A DNA stretch of 6,469 nt. Origin: Nitrospinaceae bacterium (GTDB lineage: Bacteria > Nitrospinota > Nitrospinia > Nitrospinales > VA-1). Both the position numbers and the translations under genes were made by a program. A model generated the notes under the pieces. That model had not been told where the DNA came from, did not search any database, and was given only the letters and a program-made list of their open reading frames with translations. Shown here piece by piece: positions 1-5,559 of the stretch (position 1 is its first letter; the number at the start of each line of letters is the position of its first letter). Where the stretch lies: positions 1 through 6,469 of the forward strand of contig JAJDBA010000108.1 in assembly GCA_029261675.1 (NCBI GenBank), given 5' to 3'.

Positions 1-1216
1 CCTTTTTCCATCCTGTATCAGTTAAATACCGAATAACGCTCATTAACGGAGTAATTCCTACGCCACCGCCTATGAGGACAATGGATTCTTCTTCCTTCCC
101 AGAGAAAACAAGTTTTCCTGTTGCGGCGGAGATTTCTAAAAAATCTCCTTCTTTTAAATTATCGTGCAAATATTTTGAGACCAAACCATGCTCTTCTCGT
201 TTTACGGTGATTTCGCAGTATTGCTGGCGAGTTGGGCTGGAGGCGATGGTATAACTGCGCTTTATCTTTTTTCCGTCTGGTTGAACGGATATATTTAAAA
301 ACTGACCCGGTTCGAAATAGAAAGGAATCGGTCCTCCGTCCATGTGTACCATTCGAAACGTTTTAACTTTCGGAGTTTCTGAAAAAATTCTTGCAACCCG
401 TAGTTTCCCAGACCATTTCTTTTCCAAACTTATATTTAAAGAAGATTGTGCAGGAAGATTTGGGCTATTTTTTGTGGGTGATTTAGCTAGCGCGACTTCT
501 GAAGTTTTAATTTCATCTTTCACGAGCCGTTGCAATAAGTCGGTAGCTCGACGCATTTTAAAAAAATACATTCCAATCATGATGAGCGCAAATAATGACA
601 AAACGATCATGACAAACAAGTGAAATGGGGACAATCCTAAAAGAGCCCCATCATTTATCGCGTATTGGTTCGGCAAAAGCCCCATTTCTCGTTTGAACCA
701 TTGAAGAGCGATATTGTGAGGGGCTTTCCCTTCCTTTAATGCCCGATGCGTAGCCAAGCCACTTTCAAATTGAGACAACCCCTCACGAAGCTGGGTTGTG
801 GCCTCTTGCATAGAGGCGAAATTATCTGTCGCGGCGGATTTAGATAAATCTGCAAAACCACGACCCATTAACGCTGTCCCAGCTTTCATACGTTCATGAG
901 CTTTATTCTGCAGTTCAGCACGTTTTTCCAGCGGTAAATCGGGAAGACTCATCAGCGAAGGATAAAGGTCCTTTTCTTTTGGTGCGCCCATTTTTTGCAT
1001 CATCCCACCCATCTTTCCTTCACCCATTCCCCCACCCATCATTCCTCCCACTCCCTTGACAGCTAAAGTTTCCGTGGCCCCTGCTTCTTGGCCAGGGTGA
1101 TGTTTGGTGTGTTCTTCTGGGCTGACTTGCGCTGAACTTATTGCAGATGCTGACAAGACAATAATCCACGCAAGAAGAAGTATTCCTGATTTTTCGTATA
1201 TAAATTTAATTTTCAT
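1..1216 (-). CDS. Membrane-anchored FAD/NAD(P)H oxidoreductase with Met/His-rich periplasmic domain (3' partial)
   Basis: 405 codons are readable before the left edge cuts the C-terminus. From the N-terminus I see a signal-peptide-like hydrophobic segment (about residues 10-29), a short His cluster (EEHTKHH, 35-40), a Gly/Met-rich stretch (58-76), a helical region (about 84-185), one transmembrane helix (about 195-219) followed by the basic residues KMRR, and a ferredoxin-NADP-reductase-type module. In that module RSYTIAS (320-326) matches the flavin-binding RxY(S/T) motif and GGGVGITP (383-390) matches the nucleotide-binding motif. By the positive-inside rule the N-terminal part is periplasmic and the flavin module cytoplasmic. 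The start at 1216 has an AGG five bases upstream and lies 24 bases after the preceding stop, so it is probably the last visible gene of the multicopper oxidase operon. There are no membrane haem His pairs, so it is not a standard ferric-reductase/NOX protein. A missing C-terminal 2Fe-2S domain is possible. Electron acceptor unknown. Confidence 0.88.
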   Translation of the reverse strand, partial: MKIKFIYEKSGILLLAWIIVLSASAISSAQVSPEEHTKHHPGQEAGATETLAVKGVGGMMGGGMGEGKMGGMMQKMGAPKEKDLYPSLMSLPDLPLEKRAELQNKAHERMKAGTALMGRGFADLSKSAATDNFASMQEATTQLREGLSQFESGLATHRALKEGKAPHNIALQWFKREMGLLPNQYAINDGALLGLSPFHLFVMIVLSLFALIMIGMYFFKMRRATDLLQRLVKDEIKTSEVALAKSPTKNSPNLPAQSSLNISLEKKWSGKLRVARIFSETPKVKTFRMVHMDGGPIPFYFEPGQFLNISVQPDGKKIKRSYTIASSPTRQQYCEITVKREEHGLVSKYLHDNLKEGDFLEISAATGKLVFSGKEEESIVLIGGGVGITPLMSVIRYLTDTGWKK

Positions 1217-1240
1217 CAGAACCTGTATAAAGGAGTAACA

Positions 1241-2068
1241 TTAAATGGGATCTTGGTTCATCCCTTTCAATTTGTTAAGCTGTTCTGAAGAAAGAACCTT
1301 AGCGGCTTTCCCCACAGCCTGGATAAAAGCATTCCTCATATTCCCTTTAAGGTGTTCAATTCCTCTGATCTTTTCATCAATTTTTGCTATATCGGGTTGG
1401 TCAGAGCTGGTGAGAACCCAGAGGTCCTGTTCCAATTGTTGTATTTCTCGGTCAGTTACTGAATTGCCAAGAATTATTTGTTCTTTAATTTTATTGATAG
1501 TTACTTTTTGCTGGCGGGTTAGCTTGATATGGTCGGAATGATCAAGGAAGAAACCAGTAGATCCAATATGATAAATATGAGACATCCCTGGAAAGCCAGG
1601 TAAAGATGAAGGCAAGTCATCGGCCCGATTTTCATTCATTCGACCCATCATTTTCATCCCCCTCCTCCTCATTTTGTTCATTTTGGATTTCGGAGTCATT
1701 TGGTTCCCAGAGCTGTCCATACTTGGCATTTTTTGCATGGAATTGCTATTCATCCCCTTTTCCATCTTTTCCATTCCCATCATCGCCATTTTATTCATTT
1801 CCATTTTCTTGGCAATTGTTCCCATCATCTCAGATTTTCCCTGATGCCTTCTTTCTAAAGCAACTTCAACATTGAATAACTTTGATCTAATGTCAGATAT
1901 TTGATCTTCCAGGGTTTGTTTTGATTCAGGGGAAGGAGGCTTTTGCATTCCCATCCCTTGAGAATATGCCAGGGTTCCTCCAAAAGACATTATAAAAAAC
2001 AGGGTCAGTATTAATATAGAGACTCTTTTGATTTCATAAATCTTGTTTGTAAATAAGTAATTTTTCAT
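1241..2068 (-). CDS. Exported Met-rich protein with CpxP/Spy/ZraP-like C-terminal region
   Basis: 275 residues. An N-terminal hydrophobic segment (about 16-36, ending near AYSQ) suggests Sec export. Residues 50-80 look like an amphipathic or coiled-coil helix. Residues 81-144 are extraordinarily Met-rich (20 Met in 64 residues, mixed with Lys, Arg and Ser), followed by a Pro/Gly linker (152-162) and a His-bearing patch (HIYHIG, LDHSDH; 164-180). The C-terminal helices (181-270) have LTRQQ (183-187) and LSSEQLNKL (259-267), the spacing and motifs of periplasmic CpxP/Spy/ZraP-type proteins, which sense or chaperone under metal stress. Thioether-rich segments typically bind Cu(I) or Ag(I). The ATG at 2068 is chosen because AAGGAG sits seven bases upstream; the longer frame from a TTG at 2134 has no ribosome site. 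Likely role (inference): periplasmic copper buffer or sensor made with the oxidase. Family assignment is by pattern and is moderate. Confidence 0.85.
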   Translation of the reverse strand: MKNYLFTNKIYEIKRVSILILTLFFIMSFGGTLAYSQGMGMQKPPSPESKQTLEDQISDIRSKLFNVEVALERRHQGKSEMMGTIAKKMEMNKMAMMGMEKMEKGMNSNSMQKMPSMDSSGNQMTPKSKMNKMRRRGMKMMGRMNENRADDLPSSLPGFPGMSHIYHIGSTGFFLDHSDHIKLTRQQKVTINKIKEQIILGNSVTDREIQQLEQDLWVLTSSDQPDIAKIDEKIRGIEHLKGNMRNAFIQAVGKAAKVLSSEQLNKLKGMNQDPI

Positions 2069-2075
2069 ATCAATA

Positions 2076-2081
2076 CTCCTT
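2076..2081 (-). promoter_or_regulatory. Shine-Dalgarno AAGGAG deciding the start of the Met-rich gene
   Basis: Reading the minus strand, AAGGAG is followed by seven bases and then ATG (2068-2066). This near-perfect site supports the 275-residue protein with an immediate signal peptide, rather than the in-frame TTG at 2134 that would overlap the previous stop codon. Confidence 0.8.
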
Positions 2082-2130
2082 AATTGAACATTGTTTAAAT
2101 AAAAACTACGAAGTGCGCATTTAAATAAAT

Positions 2131-2505
2131 TCAATGTGAATGACTTGAATCAATGTGAGCGCCTAAAATTTTAGAATGCGTAATTTTTTCATTTCCCATG
2201 GCATGGTGCTTTGCATGCGAAAAGAATTCTGCAGCTTCCTTATGCCTGCCAAGCTTGTCCAAGGTCAGGGCTTTATTAAAATTACCTTCACCACACTTGG
2301 GATTAATATTGAGTGCTGCATCAAAATGTTTTAAGGCTTCATCAAAATGGCCTTTTTTATAGTGCAAAATTCCTTCATCATTATGTTTTGAAAGACCGGA
2401 CTGGGAACCTTCATGCATTTTGAAGCTTAATGGTTCTTCCGCAAAAGTAACTGCTGCAAAAAACACCGAAAAAATAAACGCCGAAATAGTCAAATTTTTT
2501 TTCAT
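2131..2505 (-). CDS. Small exported His-rich TPR protein
   Basis: 124 residues. A signal peptide (MKKN, then hydrophobic residues 6-21, cleavage likely after TFA) directs it to the periplasm. The mature part holds about two tetratricopeptide repeats: the first around residues 42-69 (EGILHYKKGHFDEALKHFDA, ending in the typical NP), the second around 73-102 (FNKALTLDKLGRHKEAAEFF). TPR units usually mediate protein contacts. Thirteen of 124 residues are His, several on repeat helices and a cluster at the end (HSH at 122-124), so metal binding is plausible. One Cys (71) is present. The start at 2505 has AGGGAG seven bases upstream; the in-frame TTG at 2604 would run into the oxidase gene and add a non-signal extension. 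It follows the oxidase by 82 bases. No specific function can be named; an adaptor or metal-binding partner of the oxidase system is an inference. Confidence 0.85.
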   Translation of the reverse strand: MKKNLTISAFIFSVFFAAVTFAEEPLSFKMHEGSQSGLSKHNDEGILHYKKGHFDEALKHFDAALNINPKCGEGNFNKALTLDKLGRHKEAAEFFSHAKHHAMGNEKITHSKILGAHIDSSHSH

Positions 2506-2512
2506 AATAGTT

Positions 2513-2518
2513 CTCCCT
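2513..2518 (-). promoter_or_regulatory. Shine-Dalgarno AGGGAG deciding the start of the TPR gene
   Basis: On the minus strand AGGGAG lies seven bases before the ATG at 2505, which begins a classic signal peptide (MKKN). This settles the start against the longer TTG-initiated frame at 2604. Confidence 0.75.
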
Positions 2519-2587
2519 AAAAAATAAATTAATAAATTTAAAATGAACCCATCTTTCTTTCCCTTTCGTTCTTGATAACAAGTAAAT

Positions 2588-4687
2588 TTAATATCGAAAT
2601 TCAAGTCCTACTCCGCCTCCAAAATCAGAGTGGTACTGACCAGTAATAGCAATGTTTTTTGAAAGGATATATTTGCCCCCCAACAACCACTCCTCTTCTG
2701 TTTCCGTGTCGTATTCGAAATCTCCAAAAATCCCTATTCGGCTGGTCAGTTGAACTATTTGAGCCAGCGTTATACGGTATTCACCTACGCTATCTACCCG
2801 AAAAGAGCTTTCGACGTTGAAAGGTAGAAGGTAGCGCACCCCAAATATGCCACGATCAGAATCGTTGGTAAGATTGACCCCTCCAAATATATTGAAGAAG
2901 CGGTTGAAATAGCGGTCGTAGGCGACTTCGACATCGTAATCTGTTTTGTCAACATTTTGCCAGCCGACCTGCCATGTGGTACTCAGGATATTTTTGGTAT
3001 TACTAATAATGGCGGTGCCATCGGTCATATGAGATTGGGCTGTTCCAATGATTGTGGGAAACCATGAATCCTTATAAAGTTTGTGGCGTATTTTTTTGAG
3101 GTCTATGTCTAATTCTTTGTCCTCATAGCTGACTACACGGGCCATTCCAGCTTTTGCATGATAGAGAATATGACAATGAAAGAACCAGTCGTTGTATTCA
3201 TTGGCCTCAAATTCAATTATTTGAGTGGCTAAAGGAGCCACATCTACAGTGTGTTTGAGAGGTGAGTAATCACCCTGACCATTGATAACACGAAAGAAAT
3301 GACCATGTAGATGCATCGGATGGTGCATCATCGTTTTGTTGATGAGTACAAACCGCACATTCTCTCCATGACGAATCCGTATCATATTGTCTGCTGAAAG
3401 TGTTTCTCCATTTATAGACCATACATAGCGCTCCATATCCCCTGTGAGATTAAGAACAACCTCTCGCGTTGGATTTTCCTTGGGTAAAGTAGATTTCCCG
3501 ACCGAGCGTAGTTTTTCATAGGGAGTTGATGGTCGTTCATTTTTTGAATCCATCCCCTTCATTTCCCCCATGCTACTATCCGTAGGCATATCCATCTGAC
3601 TGTGATCCATAGTTCGACCCATCTCCGAACTCATACCTTTCATTTTCCCCCCACCATTATCCATGGACATGTTCATCTTATAGAGGTTGGGTTTAGGAAC
3701 ATTGGGAGCCAAAATCCGTTTACCACTTCCAATAAATATGGATGTGTGTCCAGAGCCATCTTGCGCAGTAGCCCGAAACTCATGAGATCCGTTTTCCGGT
3801 ACGGTTACGATAAGGTCATAGGTTTCAGCAACGGTCATAAGAAAATTATTCACTTTTACAGGTTGAACATCTATTCCATCAGATGAAATGATTTCAACTG
3901 GGCCACCGGAAAACCGCATATTAAAATATGTTGCCGTAGAGGCATTGATAAAGCGCAAACGTACCTTTTCGCCCGGTTTTGCAGGGATAGTGATTTCCTT
4001 TCTCCCATTGGAAAAAAAAGCGTCGTAAGCCACGTCTGAAATGTCCATAGGGGGCATACGCATTAAACTTCGCTTATAAACACCCATAAGAGCACCCTTT
4101 TTGGCAGCTCCCTGAAGGCTTTGCAGGGTTCCTTTTTTCAAGCTGTAAAAGTCGTTACCGCTTTTTAAAGTACGCAATATTTCGTTCGGGTTTTGATCAG
4201 TCCAATCTGATAAAACGATGACCTTATCCTGATCGGAGGATACCCGCTCTCCATCTTTCGGGGTGATAACAATAGATCCGTACACACCCCGTTGTTCTTG
4301 TAATCCAGTGTGAGAATGAAACCAATAGGTGCCTGACTGTTTAATAGTAAATTCGAATTCTTTTGTTTCTCCTGGCTCGATAGGTGGATTGGTAACATAG
4401 GGGACGCCGTCCTGACGGAAGGGTAAAAGAATTCCATGCCAATGCACAGAGGTGGGAACATCCATTAAATTATGAAAACGGATGCGTGCTACATCTCCTT
4501 CCCGGAAACGTAGTGTGGGGCCGGGAATCGAATCGTTTAAGGACATGGCCTTTACATCCTTGCCAGTGACATTCAGAGTCTTATAATTGACATTAAGATC
4601 ATACTCAACAATGCCAGCGAAGCTCGAGGGTATTAATACCAAGTTTAGTGCAACCAAGATGATGAATCTATAAACTGTTTGTTTCAT
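2588..4687 (-). CDS. CopA-type multicopper oxidase fused to a CopB-like outer-membrane beta-barrel
   Basis: 699 residues. A Sec-type signal (1-24, ending SSFAG, no twin arginine) precedes three cupredoxin domains: about 27-145, 150-330 and 405-525. All copper motifs are present: HWH (82-84), HSH (124-126), HPMHLHGH (456-463) and HCHILYHAKAGM (504-515), giving the trinuclear centre and a type 1 site with Cys505 and probable axial Met515. A Met-rich linker (338-379, with DHSQMDM) lies between domains 2 and 3, as in CopA/PcoA/CueO-type oxidases that oxidise Cu(I) to Cu(II). CopA-type enzymes are usually about 600 residues. Here residues about 568-699 add roughly ten alternating amphipathic strands ending in an aromatic residue (LEFRY), a barrel signature. 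Residues 612-660 (GVRYLLPF, VDSVGEYR, QLTSR, FEYDTE) resemble CopB. AAGGG lies nine bases before the ATG. It is the first gene of a probable four-gene operon. The oxidase call is near certain and the CopB relationship likely. The substrate is inferred. Confidence 0.95.
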   Translation of the reverse strand: MKQTVYRFIILVALNLVLIPSSFAGIVEYDLNVNYKTLNVTGKDVKAMSLNDSIPGPTLRFREGDVARIRFHNLMDVPTSVHWHGILLPFRQDGVPYVTNPPIEPGETKEFEFTIKQSGTYWFHSHTGLQEQRGVYGSIVITPKDGERVSSDQDKVIVLSDWTDQNPNEILRTLKSGNDFYSLKKGTLQSLQGAAKKGALMGVYKRSLMRMPPMDISDVAYDAFFSNGRKEITIPAKPGEKVRLRFINASTATYFNMRFSGGPVEIISSDGIDVQPVKVNNFLMTVAETYDLIVTVPENGSHEFRATAQDGSGHTSIFIGSGKRILAPNVPKPNLYKMNMSMDNGGGKMKGMSSEMGRTMDHSQMDMPTDSSMGEMKGMDSKNERPSTPYEKLRSVGKSTLPKENPTREVVLNLTGDMERYVWSINGETLSADNMIRIRHGENVRFVLINKTMMHHPMHLHGHFFRVINGQGDYSPLKHTVDVAPLATQIIEFEANEYNDWFFHCHILYHAKAGMARVVSYEDKELDIDLKKIRHKLYKDSWFPTIIGTAQSHMTDGTAIISNTKNILSTTWQVGWQNVDKTDYDVEVAYDRYFNRFFNIFGGVNLTNDSDRGIFGVRYLLPFNVESSFRVDSVGEYRITLAQIVQLTSRIGIFGDFEYDTETEEEWLLGGKYILSKNIAITGQYHSDFGGGVGLEFRY

Positions 4688-4802
4688 TTCTCACAGCCCT
4701 TATAAATGAAGAATAAAAATGCACTTAACAACAAATGATGATGAGTTATCAAATGAAGGAGGTTTTTTAAACTTGCTAATTTGATTTAGGTTCAGCGACA
4801 TA
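4688..4802 (-). other. AT-rich spacer upstream of the multicopper oxidase
   Basis: 115 bases between the lipoprotein stop and the oxidase start. I find no hairpin plus T-run terminator and no convincing promoter. The nearest is a TTGATA on the minus strand with only a 3-of-6 match to a -10 box downstream. No CueR- or CusR-like dyad is apparent. Read-through from the lipoprotein gene or a non-sigma70 promoter are both possible. Confidence 0.4.
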
Positions 4803-5408
4803 TCATTCTGCTAAAAAGGTCAATAAATTTTTATCATTAAATACTTTTTGGAGTGCTTTGGATATTCCGGCGTTAATCAATTCGCCACTAAAGAATTCCC
4901 CAGCATGATTGGAAATACCATGTTCGTTTTTTTCTATTGCCTGGTATAAATTTTCATAAACAATCCCTTTTTTGCTGCAAATGACTTTAAATACCACATC
5001 CATTTCATGCTTATATCTTAAATTACTGCCATACATCTTTAGTCGAGAGGAAAGAATTAGTCGTGCTGAAAGAATTTCCAATTTAAAACTGGAAGAATTG
5101 GGCACATCAAAAGAGTTCGGCTTGAAATTCAATAAACTCAAAACCTCCATCACTTTGTCGCGTATGGTATCTTCAAGTTTAGCGCTTGAGGCAATACTGA
5201 CATCATCTAACCCAAAGCGATTTTCGCTGTATATTTTTTTTTCAGGGCGTAGGTCCACCACTTTGACTTCCACTGTTTGGAAGGTAGTAATTTTCGCATG
5301 CGGGACCATTATTTCTGGAATAATGGTCACTTTGTAGTTATGGCTACAGCCCGAGACCAGAATGCTCATAGAAAGCAGTAAAATAAACGTTAATCCAGAG
5401 TTTCTCAT
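4803..5408 (-). CDS. YajG-like lipoprotein
   Basis: 201 residues. It starts with a lipoprotein signal: hydrophobic residues 6-18 and lipobox LVSGC with the lipidated Cys at position 21. The residue after Cys is Ser, so outer-membrane sorting is expected if the Lol +2 rule applies. The mature chain has the pattern of the YajG family (uncharacterised lipoproteins): an early IIPEI strand, a VEVKVVDLR strand near 46-54, a central amphipathic helix (about 78-93, then LNF), a repeated strand region with LRYKHEMDVVFKV (about 129-141), and a C-terminal helix ending in ALQKVFND before LLTFL. There is no obvious metal motif. A weak AGG lies ten bases upstream of the ATG, and a sigma70-like promoter sits about 90 bases upstream. 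It precedes the oxidase by 115 bases; whether the two share a transcript is unclear. Function of the family is not established; family assignment is moderate, lipoprotein status strong. Confidence 0.88.
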   Translation of the reverse strand: MRNSGLTFILLLSMSILVSGCSHNYKVTIIPEIMVPHAKITTFQTVEVKVVDLRPEKKIYSENRFGLDDVSIASSAKLEDTIRDKVMEVLSLLNFKPNSFDVPNSSSFKLEILSARLILSSRLKMYGSNLRYKHEMDVVFKVICSKKGIVYENLYQAIEKNEHGISNHAGEFFSGELINAGISKALQKVFNDKNLLTFLAE

Positions 5409-5499
5409 TTAGTCATTACCTATATGTAAGTTTAATATGAAGCAAATAATCAGCTAATAACTAGTCATTTTAAAAAAGTAACAAAGCTGAATGTTTTTA

Positions 5500-5529
5500 A
5501 TTAAAACCCTGGTTGCAGTTTTAGGTCAA
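5500..5529 (-). promoter_or_regulatory. Sigma70-like promoter ahead of the lipoprotein gene
   Basis: On the minus strand TTGACC (5529-5524) and TTTAAT (5505-5500) are separated by 18 bases. Each hexamer matches consensus at five of six positions. It lies after the HD-GYP stop and about 90 bases before the lipoprotein start, the right place for a promoter serving the lipoprotein and possibly the oxidase genes. In AT-rich DNA such matches can arise by chance. Confidence 0.4.
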
Positions 5530-5559
5530 AATCCTTTTTCATTTTTCGGCTATTTGAAT

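Noticed and set aside
1..1216. Ferric-chelate reductase / NADPH oxidase identity for the left-edge gene
   Set aside because: Only one transmembrane helix is visible and there are no paired haem-ligand histidines in membrane helices.
1606..1875. Plus-strand open frame rich in Ser, Phe and Pro
   Set aside because: It is the antisense of the Met/Lys-rich codons of the real gene; low-complexity composition and no ribosome site. Other plus-strand frames in the window are likewise antisense to well-supported genes.
2094..2129. Direct repeat TTTAAATAAA at 2094-2103 and 2120-2129
   Set aside because: A pure A/T ten-mer in an AT-rich gap, 26 bases apart, with no other operator-like features; likely chance.
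1241..2134. Longer reading of the Met-rich gene from a TTG at 2134 that overlaps the TPR stop
   Set aside because: No Shine-Dalgarno sequence precedes it, while ATG at 2068 has AAGGAG at seven bases and leads directly into the signal segment.
2131..2604. Longer reading of the TPR gene from a TTG at 2604, overlapping the oxidase 3' end
   Set aside because: The extra 33 residues are not signal-like and have no ribosome site, whereas ATG at 2505 has AGGGAG at seven bases and a clean signal peptide.
4704..4758. Repeats AAATGAAG (4704, 4751) and AAATGATG (4733) upstream of the oxidase
   Set aside because: Spacing is irregular (29 and 18 bases), there is no dyad symmetry, and such words are expected by chance in AT-rich DNA.
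5502..5523. Imperfect hairpin (TAAAAC...GTTTTA with inner TG/CA) after the HD-GYP gene
   Set aside because: The stem is AT-rich with a bulge and is not followed by a proper T-run on the transcribed strand. It overlaps the better-supported promoter match, so I do not call a terminator.
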